From assembly GCF_000173415.1 (NCBI RefSeq), contig NZ_ABXW01000046.1, forward strand, positions 184,370 through 248,369: a stretch of 64,000 nt of DNA, in the 5' to 3' direction. The translations under genes and the position numbers were made by a program. Numbering within the stretch: the first letter of the stretch is position 1; every line of letters begins with the position of its first letter. The notes beneath the pieces were generated by a model. That model had not been told where the DNA came from and made no database searches. It saw only the letters and a list, made by a program, of their open reading frames with translations. The DNA comes from Providencia alcalifaciens DSM 30120. GTDB lineage: Bacteria > Pseudomonadota > Gammaproteobacteria > Enterobacterales > Enterobacteriaceae. This document shows positions 1 through 10,024 of this stretch, in pieces.

Positions 1-507
1 GATAAAGATAAATATCCTGATGATGTAGTGAAATGGGAAAATTTGCTTCCTTCCTGTGCTCGATGCAACCGTAAAAAATGGACTTTAGATGTCAATTTAA
101 ATCCAATAGTAAATCCTTATGATGATGATCCTAGAATCCATTTAAAGCAGCAAGCATTTAGACTATATGGTAAAGATCTTAAGGGAGAGAATACCATAGA
201 AAAACTTTATCTTAATGATGATGATCGTGTTGTATATTCAAGATTTTTGGCATCAAATGAAATAAGCAGGCAATTATCTGAATTGACAAAAATATCTTCT
301 AATTTAGACCAGTTAAGAAATAGCATGACTAAATTATTACAAGCCTGCCAATCTGATAAACCCTACTCAGCTTTTACTGCGTATACTTTGCATTCAAATA
401 AAGATTATGGAAAGTTAAAGGATTTACTTTTAAAGAATAACATGTGGGATGCAGATCTTATCGAGTTGCATGATAATTCATCTTATCTTCAATTAGATGC
501 CAGATAA
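1..507 (+). CDS. HNH endonuclease, 3' part only
   Basis: The frame is open from base 1, so the start and N-terminal part lie outside the window; about 168 C-terminal residues are visible. The stretch ENLLPSCARCNRKK has the CxxC and Asn-Arg-Lys of the second half of an HNH (beta-beta-alpha metal) nuclease fold, followed by NPYDDDP, as in stand-alone HNH proteins of restriction or defence loci. The catalytic His-containing strand would be upstream and cannot be checked. The C-terminal 90 residues are helical and featureless. No partner gene is visible downstream. The family is fairly sure; the role in phage defence is only inferred. Confidence 0.7.
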   Translation, partial: DKDKYPDDVVKWENLLPSCARCNRKKWTLDVNLNPIVNPYDDDPRIHLKQQAFRLYGKDLKGENTIEKLYLNDDDRVVYSRFLASNEISRQLSELTKISSNLDQLRNSMTKLLQACQSDKPYSAFTAYTLHSNKDYGKLKDLLLKNNMWDADLIELHDNSSYLQLDAR

Positions 508-1227
508 TTGAAGATACAAAATTAAATCCTAATACAATGCAAAACAGGAAGCTTTGCATTGTAGACTTCTTACGTTGCTTTTCTTTTTTCTTCACGATAC
601 CTTCATAATCCATGCTCAGTTTTTTCCATTGCTGTTTCGATGCACGACTGACCTAATTCGCAGACCAGTCGTTTACTATGATATCTTAAGCCTGAACACT
701 CTTTCATCTCAATCGATTTATCCTGCCAATCGAAGCGTGAACCCGACGATTTTTGTCGCGACAGCTACCATGCCGCCTTCTTCCGTATTCAATCCACTAC
801 CTGAAGCAAGCAGAGAACTTATATTACGAAGAACTTCATAAGATTATTTTGCACCATGGGTCAGTACTGTCATTTTATCTGCCTTTTAGTGATAAAGACA
901 GATTGTTGTAGACAACTTCTGCTCTTGGCACAAAGCAGCCCACCAAACTAGATGTTCATCACCGCCATCCAGATTCAAATCCAAGCGAGTACAATTTTTG
1001 GGTGGCGATAATCTCTGCCCTGTATTGTGTCTTCACCCGATCACCAACCTACTACTAACCATTTTCACTTAAACGAACTAATCTTCGACAAACTCTCCCG
1101 CCCCCTGCTTTCTGTCATTATTTTATTGCAAATAAGTGGTATCCTTATAACAGCGCTAAGTAATTAATTTTCTAATTGATACTTTCGCCATAAATAGTTT
1201 TATAATTAACAACAATCGAGGTGTTTT
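508..1227. other. 720-bp stretch without a sound gene
   Basis: No frame here looks like a real protein. On the minus strand short open pieces in different frames (about 580-730 and 880-1030) hint at a decayed coding region interrupted by stops and frame changes, but nothing is recognisable. The last 60 bases hold the AT-rich promoter region of speG. The combination of a nuclease gene end and decayed sequence suggests the edge of an accessory segment. Confidence 0.4.
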
Positions 1228-1773
1228 ATGACGACCGGGCAAGCTCATCTGTTTAAGTTGCGCCCACTTGAGCGTGAAGACTTAGCGTTCATCCACCAGC
1301 TGGACAATAATGCCAACATTATGCGTTATTGGTTCGAAGAGCCTTATGAGGCATTCGTTGAACTCAGTGATCTTTACGATAAACATATTCATGACCAATC
1401 CGAGCGCCGCTTTATTGTCGAATATGACAGTGAAAAAGTGGGTTTAGTCGAGTTGGTTGAAATTGATTATGTTCACCGTCGTTCTGAATTCCAGATTATC
1501 ATTGCACCCCGCCACCAAGGCAAAGGGTATGCAAGTCGCGCGGCAAAACTGGCAATGGACTACGCCTTTTCAGTGCTAAATTTATACAAACTTTATCTGA
1601 TTGTAGATAAAGAAAATGTCAAAGCTATCCATATTTATAATAAACTTGGTTTCCACACAGAAGGCGAGCTTATTGATGAGTTTTTCGTGAATGGTCGCTA
1701 CCACACCGCAATCCGTATGTGTGTGTTCCAGCACCAATATTTCGCCATGAAACAGCAGTCTGAAAACGCGTAA
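1228..1773 (+). CDS. speG: Spermidine N1-acetyltransferase
   Basis: A 181-residue GNAT-fold enzyme that transfers acetyl from acetyl-CoA to spermidine or spermine, lowering the free polyamine pool under stress. Full length for SpeG. The acetyl-CoA binding loop is visible as [11 protein letters not shown] (about residues 95-105) and the C-terminal GNAT part as [17 protein letters not shown] lies 6-8 bases before the ATG, which supports this start. It stands alone, 80 bp before ppk. The family assignment is firm from the whole-length resemblance to enterobacterial SpeG. Confidence 0.92.
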   Translation: MTTGQAHLFKLRPLEREDLAFIHQLDNNANIMRYWFEEPYEAFVELSDLYDKHIHDQSERRFIVEYDSEKVGLVELVEIDYVHRRSEFQIIIAPRHQGKGYASRAAKLAMDYAFSVLNLYKLYLIVDKENVKAIHIYNKLGFHTEGELIDEFFVNGRYHTAIRMCVFQHQYFAMKQQSENA

Positions 1774-1854
1774 GCTGCCATCACAGCGCTGCGATAGAAG
1801 TCAACGGTGATAATTAGTTTTTATCAGCATTAACCAGTCGAATACGGAGCAACA

Positions 1855-3924
1855 ATGTCCCAAGAACGTCTCTATCATGAAAAAGAGCTCAGCTGGCTCT
1901 CTTTTAACGAACGAGTTCTCCAAGAGGCCGCAGATAAGCGTAACCCTTTGATTGAACGAATGCGTTTTTTGGGCATTTACTCCAATAACTTAGATGAATT
2001 CTATAAAGTTCGTTTTGCAGATGTTAAGCGCCGTATTTTGATCAATGAAGAACGCGGCTCAGCCAGTGGCGCACGCCATCTTCTCAAACGTATTCAGTCC
2101 AAAGTTGCTAAGCAAGAGCAAGAGTTTGACGTACTTTATAATGAGCTACTGCTTGAAATGGCGCGTAACCAAATTTTCTTAATTAACGAACGTCAAATTT
2201 CGCCTCGTCAGCAAATCTGGTTACGCCAATACTTTCGGCAGAATCTACGTCAACATATCACACCAATTTTAATCAATCGTGATACTAACTTGGTCGAGTT
2301 TCTCAAAGACGATTACACGTACCTCGCCGTTGAAATTATTAATGGGACTGAAGTGCAATATGCCTTATTAGAAATTCCTTCTGATAAAGTTCCGCGCTTT
2401 GTGAATCTTCCACCAGAAATGCCGAAGCGCCGTAAATCAATGATCCTCATTGATAATATCCTGCGTTATACCCTTGATGAAATTTTCAAAGGCTTTTTTG
2501 ATTACGATAAACTCAACGCCTATTCCATGAAAATGACCCGCGATGCAGAATATGATATCGCTACGGAAATGGAATCCAGTCTGCTGGAAATCATGTCATC
2601 GACCTTGAAGCAGCGCTTAACTGCAGAACCGGTTCGCTTTGTGTATCAACGTGATATGCCCGATGAAATGGTCGCTTTGTTACGAGAAAAATTGGGATTA
2701 TCGAGTGATGACTCGGTGATTGCTGGTGGTCGTTACCATAATTTTAAGGATTTTATTAACTTCCCAAATGAAGGAAATAAAAACCTTCTCAACAAACCAT
2801 TACCCCGCCTTCGCCATCGCTGGTTTGATAATTTCCGTAACGGATTTGATGCCATTCGCGAGCGCGATGTGTTGCTCTACTACCCGTATTACACGTTCGA
2901 GCATACATTAGAACTGTTGCGCCAAGCATCGTTTGACCCGAATGTGTTATCCATCAAAATCAATATTTACCGTGTCGCAAAAGACTCTCGCATTATCGAC
3001 TCCGTGATCCACGCAGCCCACAATGGTAAAAAAGTGACCGTGGTCGTGGAGCTGCAAGCACGTTTTGATGAAGCTGCCAATATTCACTGGGCAAAACGCC
3101 TCACTGAAGCGGGTGTCCATGTTATTTTCTCCGCGCCGGGACTGAAAATTCACGCTAAGCTATTTATTATCTCCCGCATGGAAGAAGGGCAAATTGTTCG
3201 TTATGCCCATATCGGTACTGGTAACTTTAACGAAAAAACAGCTCGCCTCTACACCGACTACTCATTACTCACCTGCAATGAGCAAATCACCAATGAAGTG
3301 CGCCGCGTGTTTAGTTTTATTGAAAACCCGTATCGTCCGGTGACTTTCGATAATTTGATGGTCTCTCCACAGAATACTCGAACCAAGATTACCGAATTAA
3401 TCGACCAAGAGATTGCCAATGCACACGCGGGTTTACCTAGCGGCATTACACTAAAAATCAACAATCTGGTGGATAAAGAACTGACCGACAAACTGTACGA
3501 TGCCTCTAATGCCGGCGTGAAAATTCGCTTGCTAGTTCGGGGTATGTGCTCCCTCGTTTCAGGGCAACAAGGCTATAGCGAAAACATCCAAGTCACCAGT
3601 GTGGTCGATCGTTTCTTAGAGCACGACCGCGTCTATGTCTTTACCAACGCAGGAGATGAAAAAGTGTTTATCTCCTCAGCAGATTGGATGACACGCAACA
3701 TTGACTACCGTATCGAGGTCGCCGTCCGTTTAGTGGACCCGCGCCTGAAACAGTTAGTCTTAGACATCCTCGAATTACAGTTCAGCGATACCGTCAAAGC
3801 CCGTTTTGTTGACAAAGAACTCAGTAATCATTATGTTCCTCGCGGCAATAAGCGCAAAATTCGCGCTCAATTAGCTGTCTACGAATTTTTAAAAGCACTC
3901 GAAATGCCTGAAACAAGAGCTTGA
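1855..3924 (+). CDS. ppk: Polyphosphate kinase 1
   Basis: Makes inorganic polyphosphate from ATP (reversible); a peripheral inner-membrane tetramer in relatives. 689 residues, the usual length. The domains are in order: N domain with the opening [15 protein letters not shown], head domain, and two phospholipase-D-like C domains. The phosphorylated histidine is H433 in KIHAKLF, and GTGNFNE follows. The second C domain carries the later conserved stretch [16 protein letters not shown] motif precedes the ATG. ppx follows after 4 bp, so both are one transcript making and degrading polyphosphate. Confidence 0.97.
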   Translation: MSQERLYHEKELSWLSFNERVLQEAADKRNPLIERMRFLGIYSNNLDEFYKVRFADVKRRILINEERGSASGARHLLKRIQSKVAKQEQEFDVLYNELLLEMARNQIFLINERQISPRQQIWLRQYFRQNLRQHITPILINRDTNLVEFLKDDYTYLAVEIINGTEVQYALLEIPSDKVPRFVNLPPEMPKRRKSMILIDNILRYTLDEIFKGFFDYDKLNAYSMKMTRDAEYDIATEMESSLLEIMSSTLKQRLTAEPVRFVYQRDMPDEMVALLREKLGLSSDDSVIAGGRYHNFKDFINFPNEGNKNLLNKPLPRLRHRWFDNFRNGFDAIRERDVLLYYPYYTFEHTLELLRQASFDPNVLSIKINIYRVAKDSRIIDSVIHAAHNGKKVTVVVELQARFDEAANIHWAKRLTEAGVHVIFSAPGLKIHAKLFIISRMEEGQIVRYAHIGTGNFNEKTARLYTDYSLLTCNEQITNEVRRVFSFIENPYRPVTFDNLMVSPQNTRTKITELIDQEIANAHAGLPSGITLKINNLVDKELTDKLYDASNAGVKIRLLVRGMCSLVSGQQGYSENIQVTSVVDRFLEHDRVYVFTNAGDEKVFISSADWMTRNIDYRIEVAVRLVDPRLKQLVLDILELQFSDTVKARFVDKELSNHYVPRGNKRKIRAQLAVYEFLKALEMPETRA

Positions 3925-3928
3925 TACT

Positions 3929-5461
3929 ATGCCAATTGCCAATTCATCTACGCCAAGACCGCAAGAAATTGCGGCGATTGACTTGGGTTCAAACAGCTTT
4001 CACATGGTTATTGCGCGTATCGTCAATGGGGCATTACAAGTTTTAACCCGCTTAAAAAAACGTGTGCACCTCGCGGATGGTCTGAGTGATACTAATGAAC
4101 TCAGTGAAGAAGCCATGGAGCGAGGGCTGGCGTGCCTATCGTTATTTGCCGAGCGTTTACAAGGTTTTACCCCAGAGAACGTCTGCATTGTCGGCACCCA
4201 TTCACTGCGGGTCGCCACCAACGTTGAAGAATTTTTACGCCGCGCCAAAGCTATCATGCCCTATCCTATTGAGATCATTTCAGGACAAGAAGAAGCTCGG
4301 CTAATTTTCATGGGCGTTGAGCACACTCAACCAGAAAAAGGTCGCAAATTAGTCATCGATATTGGCGGTGGTTCAACGGAGCTAGTGATCGGCGAAAAGT
4401 TTGAACCGATTTTAATTGAAAGCCGTCGCATGGGCTGCGTTAGTTTTGCGCGCCAGTATTTTCCTAACGAAACCATTTCACCCGAAAATTTCAATCGCGC
4501 TTATTTAGCAGCTTGCTTAAAGCTTGAAAGTACTGCGATGTTATTTAAAAAACAGGTTTGGGATGTTGTCATGGGAGCATCCGGTACCATCAAAGCCGCC
4601 CATGCGGTCATTATGGAAATGGGTGGACGTGATGGTATGATTACCCGCGAACGCCTCGAAAAAATTAAACAAATAGCGCTGAAGTACAAAACGTTCCGCG
4701 CACTCGAGATCCCCGGTCTTTCTTCTGCGCGAAAACAGGTGTTTGTACCCGGCTTAGCCATTTTGATTGCCGTTTTCGACTCATTAGAAATTAAAGAATT
4801 ACGGCTTTCTGATGGCGCCTTACGTGAAGGTGTACTCTATGAAATGGAAGGTCGCTTTCGCCATCAAGACATTAGACAGCGTACCGCACGAAGCCTTGCT
4901 GAACACTATAATATCGATCAAGAACAAAGCAACCGGGTTTTGAAAACCTTAGAAGAACTGTATTATCAGTGGCGTCAGCAAAATCCAGTACAAGCTAATC
5001 CTCAACTAGAATCCATTTTAGTTTGGGCCGTTACGTTACATGAGGTGGGTTTAAGCATTAACCATAGTGGAATGCACCGCCACTCCGCTTATATATTACA
5101 AAACACCAACTTACCTGGATTTAACCAAGAACAACAATTGCTCTTATCCACATTAGTGCGCAACCATCGCCGCGCTATCAAGTACGATGAAATTCCAAAG
5201 TTTAACCTGTTTAAACGCGAACAATTCATGCCGTTGATTCAGATTTTGCGCTTATCCATCCTATTGAATAATCAGCGCCAATCAACGACAACCCCATCAT
5301 CTATACGCATTGAAACCGACGGTGGGTATTGGACACTTTTTTTACCCGCTCAATATCTCACTCACAATGCATTAATGTTGCTTGACCTTGAAAAAGAGAG
5401 TGGCTATTGGGATGAGGTTCCAGGTTGGAAACTCACTATTTGCGCAGAAGATGAGCCATAA
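3929..5461 (+). CDS. ppx: Exopolyphosphatase
   Basis: Removes terminal phosphates from polyphosphate; the GppA/Ppx family also binds (p)ppGpp. 510 residues, as in enterobacteria. The ASKHA-fold N-terminal half begins [16 protein letters not shown] and has the second phosphate loop [14 protein letters not shown] near residue 145; the C-terminal half is the HD-like helical domain ([20 protein letters not shown]). It lies 4 bp after ppk and is surely translated from the same mRNA. Confidence 0.96.
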   Translation: MPIANSSTPRPQEIAAIDLGSNSFHMVIARIVNGALQVLTRLKKRVHLADGLSDTNELSEEAMERGLACLSLFAERLQGFTPENVCIVGTHSLRVATNVEEFLRRAKAIMPYPIEIISGQEEARLIFMGVEHTQPEKGRKLVIDIGGGSTELVIGEKFEPILIESRRMGCVSFARQYFPNETISPENFNRAYLAACLKLESTAMLFKKQVWDVVMGASGTIKAAHAVIMEMGGRDGMITRERLEKIKQIALKYKTFRALEIPGLSSARKQVFVPGLAILIAVFDSLEIKELRLSDGALREGVLYEMEGRFRHQDIRQRTARSLAEHYNIDQEQSNRVLKTLEELYYQWRQQNPVQANPQLESILVWAVTLHEVGLSINHSGMHRHSAYILQNTNLPGFNQEQQLLLSTLVRNHRRAIKYDEIPKFNLFKREQFMPLIQILRLSILLNNQRQSTTTPSSIRIETDGGYWTLFLPAQYLTHNALMLLDLEKESGYWDEVPGWKLTICAEDEP

Positions 5462-5508
5462 TGTTTTATTACGAAGAAAAATAGACACAAAGAATAGCGA
5501 TTTGCGGT

Positions 5509-5631
5509 CAGTATTGTTTTGTTCTTCTTATTCGAAATATGAACCGATTTGATATTTTTTCGGGATCAGCGACAATACTGGGTAGATGTTTCGTCACCTC
5601 GCAGGCGAATTAATTTAAAGCGCTTCGGCGC
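5509..5631 (+). promoter_or_regulatory. Structured leader before mgtE
   Basis: In the 190 bp between ppx and mgtE, CAGTATTG (5509-5516) can pair with CAATACTG (5573-5580), and a GCGC-TTCG-GCGC tetraloop hairpin sits at 5620-5631, about 20 bases before the mgtE ATG. A long folded 5' leader on a magnesium transporter could be regulatory, but I do not recognise a known Mg2+ riboswitch class here. Confidence 0.35.
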
Positions 5632-5651
5632 CGAATGGTTTAAGGATTAAC

Positions 5652-7112
5652 ATGTCACAAACTGCTTTTTCAACTGATGCGGCAACAATAATCAATCCGC
5701 ATTCACAAAGACTGGCGTATATCCGCCAGCAAATACTGACGTTATTCATGGAAGACGAAGAGTTTGTCCATGCTCTTATCGAGAAAGACCAACACGTCAG
5801 TATGGATGATAAAGCATTTAGTGAAAAAATTAGTGCTGTCAAAGAACTGCTCATTGATCTCCACACCGCTGATATCGCCGATATTCTTGAGATGCTGCCT
5901 TACGATGAGCGTCTCGCTCTATGGCGCTTAGTTGACAATAACGAACGTGGTGAAGTGTTAGTTGAAGCGTCGGTGTCAGTCTGGGATAGCCTAATTAAAG
6001 ATATGTCAGACCGAGAGCTGCTGCGAGCAGTAGCGGGTTTACATGTCGATGAACAAGCTTATATCGCCGAACATTTGCCACGCGATACCATGCGCCGCCT
6101 ACTGACCTATTTAGATCCAAGCTTACGAAGCCGTATTCGCGAAGTTCTGCAATATGCTAAAGACAGCGTTGGGCAGATGATGGATTTCGAATTCGTCACC
6201 GTCCGTTCCAATGTCACACTAAAAACAGTACAACGCTATCTCCGTCAACGTGGAAAAATACCTGAAGCGACAGATAAAATTTTCGTTGTCGACAAAGACA
6301 ATTACCTACAAGGTGAATTGCCGCTAACCACCATTTTGATTCAAGCACCAGAACGTATTGTTGCTGATGTCATGAAAACGGATACCGTCACCTTTTTGCC
6401 CGATGAAAAAGGTGAAGACGCCGCAAGCGCGTTCGAACGTTACGACTTAATTTCCGCTGCCGTCGTCGACAGTAATGGGTTACTTATGGGGCGACTCACG
6501 GTTGAAGATATCGTTGATAATATTAGCGAAGAAAATGACAATAGCATTCGCCGTATGGGGGGGTTGAGTCCTGAAGAAGACGTATTCGCCCCTGTGGGTC
6601 AAGCGGTTAAAACACGTTGGACTTGGTTAGCCATTAACCTCTGTACCGCTTTCGTCGCTTCTCGTGTGATCGGCGTATTTGAAGATACTATTTCACAGCT
6701 CGTTGCCCTAGCCACTTTGATGCCAATCGTGGCAGGTATCGGTGGTAACACCGGGAACCAGACTATTACCATGATTGTGCGGGCAATTGCCTTACACCAA
6801 ATCCAAAACGGTAGCTTCTCTTTCCTAATGCTTAGAGAGCTTGGCGTTGCCTTGATTAACGGTATTGTCTGGGGGGGGATCATGGGCGTTGTCACCTACT
6901 TACTCTACGGCGATCTCGCCATGGGTGCCGTCATGACGCTTGCGATGATACTGAACCTACTCATGGCTGCTATCATGGGCGTTCTTATCCCGTTGATTAT
7001 GATTAAGATGGGTAAAGACCCTGCTATCGGCTCTAGCGTCATGATCACTGCAATTACTGATACTGGTGGTTTCTTTATTTTCTTAGGTTTAGCCACCCTG
7101 TTCTTAGTCTGA
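5652..7112 (+). CDS. mgtE: Mg2+ transporter MgtE
   Basis: A Mg2+-gated magnesium channel of the inner membrane. 486 residues in the usual order: cytoplasmic N domain of MgtE repeats (about 60-165), a CBS pair (about 170-300, with LMGRLTVEDIVDNI), then five membrane helices from about residue 320. The pore-lining signature PIVAGIGGNTGNQTITMIVR is intact. AAGGATTAAC before the ATG serves as ribosome binding site. It stands alone, followed by its own terminator. mgtE rather than corA-type uptake is common in this family. Confidence 0.95.
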   Translation: MSQTAFSTDAATIINPHSQRLAYIRQQILTLFMEDEEFVHALIEKDQHVSMDDKAFSEKISAVKELLIDLHTADIADILEMLPYDERLALWRLVDNNERGEVLVEASVSVWDSLIKDMSDRELLRAVAGLHVDEQAYIAEHLPRDTMRRLLTYLDPSLRSRIREVLQYAKDSVGQMMDFEFVTVRSNVTLKTVQRYLRQRGKIPEATDKIFVVDKDNYLQGELPLTTILIQAPERIVADVMKTDTVTFLPDEKGEDAASAFERYDLISAAVVDSNGLLMGRLTVEDIVDNISEENDNSIRRMGGLSPEEDVFAPVGQAVKTRWTWLAINLCTAFVASRVIGVFEDTISQLVALATLMPIVAGIGGNTGNQTITMIVRAIALHQIQNGSFSFLMLRELGVALINGIVWGGIMGVVTYLLYGDLAMGAVMTLAMILNLLMAAIMGVLIPLIMIKMGKDPAIGSSVMITAITDTGGFFIFLGLATLFLV

Positions 7113-7120
7113 TAACCTAG

Positions 7121-7157
7121 CCCGCATACTTCCCCTTATGAAAAGTATGCGGGTTTA
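7121..7157 (+). terminator. Rho-independent terminator of mgtE
   Basis: An 11-bp perfect stem, CCCGCATACTT (7121-7131) with AAGTATGCGGG (7143-7153), begins 9 bp after the stop codon and is followed by a short T-rich stretch. Confidence 0.85.
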
Positions 7158-7697
7158 TAAAAATCCATTTTTTTTCTAAAAACCTCTCAGATACACCAAA
7201 ACACGAATCTAAAACAACTCAAACAGACGTGTATTATTTATATAAATAGCCTTATCCCCTGTTAAATAATTATATTCTTTTACTGATAAGATTTATTAAT
7301 ATTAATTAATTTCTTACCAAATAGATCCCTGTTCTTTTATTTATTGCTTTTTTTGTCCTTATTTTTTCGCTTCAAATATACAATCGTCTGTAATTATTAT
7401 TTTATTAATATCATATCGTGACATTTGATTATCACTCGGAATACATATTCAACCTTTGGAAACTAAACAGAATCTTATGCTTGTTTTAAGGGTGACAGTT
7501 TACAGAATATGAAACTTTCTGCTATAAATGAAGGCACGTTAGAGATACAGAGTATTACCTAGGTTTATTTTCCCTCGTTTTATCTCTCTTATCCTTTGCT
7601 AAATAATATTAATTACTTCGCTATTTAACGTACCTATTATTACAAATAACCCCATCGCGCTAATATTGAAATGTTGTGTATTTAGAAGGACAGAATT
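7158..7697. other. AT-rich intergenic region
   Basis: 540 bp, very AT-rich with long T-tracts and no sound gene on either strand. The last part must hold the promoter of the following transporter gene. AGAAGGACAG just before its ATG is the ribosome binding site. Confidence 0.5.
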
Positions 7698-9053
7698 ATG
7701 ACATCGCAAACAACCAGCCAGCCCGCGGCTAGACCGTTGGGCAAAGAAGATTATAAAACATTGGGCTTATCCTCATTAGGTGGCACATTAGAATTTTATG
7801 ATTTCGTTATTTTCGTCTTTTACGCGAAGATTATTTCCCAACTCTTTTTCCCGGGTGATAATGAATTTCTCGCACTAATGGCGACACTGGGTCTGTTTGC
7901 TGCGGGTTACCTTGCTCGCCCATTGGGCGGTATTATCATGGCTCACTTTGGCGACAAAATCGGTCGTAAGAAAATGTTTACTTTAAGTATTTTCTTAATG
8001 GCCTTCCCAACATTTATTATTGGCTTCTTGCCTACATTTGAAACCATTGGTGCCGCTGCACCACTGTTGCTGTTATTAATGCGCATCATGCAAGGTGCGG
8101 CTATCGGTGGTGAAATGCCGGGTGCGTGGGTGTTCATTGCCGAACATACCCCAAAACAACGTTATGGATTAGGTGTTGGCACGTTAACTTCCGGGATCAC
8201 CGGTGGGATTTTACTGGGATCTATCGTTGCCATTATCATTGAACGCTCTTATACCACTCAAGAAGTGCATGATTTTGCTTGGCGTATTCCATTTATTTTA
8301 GGCGGTATTTTTGGTTTTATCTCTGTGTATCTGCGTCGTTTCTTACAAGAAACGCCTATTTTCAAAGAGATGGCGGCTAAAAAAGCGTTAACCAAAGAAT
8401 TACCAGTAAAAACCGTGGTTAAATCCCATAAACAAGCTTGCATGATCACCGCTGCACTGACGTGGTCACTGTCTACCGCTATCGTTGTCACCATCTTGAT
8501 GACGCCTGACGTGGTGTTAAAAGGTATTTATGGCATTGACCGTAACATGGCTTTGCAAGCCAACTGTGCGGCAACATTAACGTTAACTTTAGGCTGCATT
8601 TTCTGGGGTTGGTTAGGGGATAAAGCAGGAACGCGTACTTCAATGACGTTATCTTGGGGTGGATTAGCGGTCACAGCTATCTATTTCTACTCGACTTTAT
8701 CATCCGATATTTCTGCGAGTACCTTAACGTTTAACTATGCATTAATGGGCTTCTTTGTGGGTGCAATTGCAACAACGCCAATTATCAGTACTCGTGCGTT
8801 CCCACCAGAAATTCGTTTCTCCGGCTTATCATTCGCCTATAACTTGGCTTATGCCGTATTTGGTGGATTAACCCCAATCTTAACGGGTGCATGGTTACAA
8901 CAATCTCACATGGCACCAGCATACTATGTAGCAGGCGTTTCATTATTAGCCGTAGCGGTAGCCTTTATTCCACTGTCATGGAAAGGTTGGAGTGCAAATG
9001 AAACACAGCAAAATGAGAAAGCACCGGTTTTAAATACCAGTACAATTCAATAG
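7698..9053 (+). CDS. MFS transporter, metabolite:H+ symporter type
   Basis: 451 residues with about 12 membrane helices, of the MHS subfamily (ProP, KgtP, ShiA, YhjE). Family marks are the start LGGTLEFYDFVIFVFYA, the loop HFGDKIGRKKMF after helix 2, RIMQGAAIGGEMPGAW, and the cytoplasmic loop RRFLQETPIF. The substrate is a small organic acid, betaine or similar and cannot be told from sequence. It is alone between two terminators. The strong ribosome site AGAAGGA lies at the right distance from the ATG. Confidence 0.85.
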   Translation: MTSQTTSQPAARPLGKEDYKTLGLSSLGGTLEFYDFVIFVFYAKIISQLFFPGDNEFLALMATLGLFAAGYLARPLGGIIMAHFGDKIGRKKMFTLSIFLMAFPTFIIGFLPTFETIGAAAPLLLLLMRIMQGAAIGGEMPGAWVFIAEHTPKQRYGLGVGTLTSGITGGILLGSIVAIIIERSYTTQEVHDFAWRIPFILGGIFGFISVYLRRFLQETPIFKEMAAKKALTKELPVKTVVKSHKQACMITAALTWSLSTAIVVTILMTPDVVLKGIYGIDRNMALQANCAATLTLTLGCIFWGWLGDKAGTRTSMTLSWGGLAVTAIYFYSTLSSDISASTLTFNYALMGFFVGAIATTPIISTRAFPPEIRFSGLSFAYNLAYAVFGGLTPILTGAWLQQSHMAPAYYVAGVSLLAVAVAFIPLSWKGWSANETQQNEKAPVLNTSTIQ

Positions 9054-9075
9054 TTATCGATTAGTCTAAACCAAT

Positions 9076-9104
9076 AAAAGCCACCTTAATGGTGGCTTTT
9101 ATTA
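9076..9104 (+). terminator. Terminator of the MHS transporter gene
   Basis: Perfect stem AAAAGCCACC (9076-9085) and GGTGGCTTTT (9091-9100) with a 5-base loop. The A- and T-runs make it usable from both strands, so it may also serve the convergent gene at 9141. Confidence 0.88.
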
Positions 9105-9140
9105 TTAATAATCACATAGTGTACTGAGTACAGTTTTTAT

Positions 9141-9590
9141 CTAAATAATTGGATGGTGTCCCACAATTGGCATGCCATAGCCATATTTGATATTAATATC
9201 CCCAACAGTATTTGAGGTCATAATATCTGCCTGAGGAAAACTGCTTAAAGCAGAAGCGACCATTTCAGCTTGTGATGACCCGAAACAATCTGTGACTAGC
9301 GGATCAAAAGATTGTGCCTCATCAACCAATTGTTTCACCTTCATCTCGAGCGTTATTTCTTGTTCAATGTCTGGGCCAAGACAAGGCTCAGACAATTCAA
9401 ACTTAGATTGTGGAGCTCCGAAATAACCTTTAACTAGCGGGTCAAAAGGTTGTACCCCATCAACCAATTTTTTGATCTTCATCTCGAGCGTTATTTCTTG
9501 TTCAAATTTTGGGCTAAGACAAGGCTCAGACAATGCAAACTCAGATTCAGAGACCCGCTCAAATAAATCAGTGGTATTCGATAAGTTCAT
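9141..9590 (-). CDS. Unknown protein with two tandem 47-residue repeats
   Basis: 149 residues, not recognised. Residues about 16-62 and 63-109 are two copies of one unit: each has the pattern S-x-F-x-LSEPCL, then EQEITLEMK, then FDPLV and a terminal FG-x-x-Q. The remaining 40 residues end in a Gly/Tyr/His-rich tail. There is no signal peptide or membrane segment. AAGGAA lies 10 bases before the ATG, supporting expression. The repeat unit is also visible in the DNA, so the duplication is recent. It faces away from mdtA, sharing the 434-bp region between them. Confidence 0.7.
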   Translation of the reverse strand: MNLSNTTDLFERVSESEFALSEPCLSPKFEQEITLEMKIKKLVDGVQPFDPLVKGYFGAPQSKFELSEPCLGPDIEQEITLEMKVKQLVDEAQSFDPLVTDCFGSSQAEMVASALSSFPQADIMTSNTVGDINIKYGYGMPIVGHHPII

Positions 9591-9804
9591 CTATTAAATT
9601 CCTTTTAATGTAATTACTTATTAGCTACGATTATTGACTCTTTCTGCTGTGAGCCAATTCACTTTATAATCCCGACGCTAACTGCGCTAATTTTTTATTT
9701 ATATACGCTTGATCAACTCATTTCTTAATCAAATTTAGCTCAGGTAATTCATTGAATTATTAGGTGAAGAATGATTTTTGTTTATATTGTATTATATCCT
9801 AAAC

Positions 9805-9908
9805 TTAATTAGCGCTAACGCTGATTAAATAGGTACGTCACGGCAAGTAGATATACGTATACTCAGGACGTACATAAATTGACACTTATTCATAATTCCT
9901 CCATTTTT
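9805..9908. promoter_or_regulatory. Cluster of operator-like dyads before mdtA
   Basis: The 434 bp between the repeat protein gene and mdtA hold no other gene but several symmetric sites. TTAATTAGCG (9805-9814) faces CGCTGATTAA (9819-9828) with one mismatch. GTACGTC (9833-9839) faces GACGTAC (9867-9873) around the palindrome TATACGTATA (9852-9861). TTCCTCCATTTTT (9896-9908) matches most of the core of the published BaeR box, so BaeR could act here about 120 bp before mdtA; this last point is weak. Confidence 0.4.
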
Positions 9909-10024
9909 CTTTGTACCTATCAAGTTAAACTATTATTATGTCTAACTAACTCTTTTTCGTTAGTTTTTTAGCCTATAGCCTGACGGATTTTACCCACTCT
10001 TTTGAGTTAAGCGAATGACCCACC

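Noticed and set aside
554..841. 95-codon frame on the plus strand
   Set aside because: TTG start without ribosome site, odd composition, and no protein-like character; probably chance or the back of a decayed gene.
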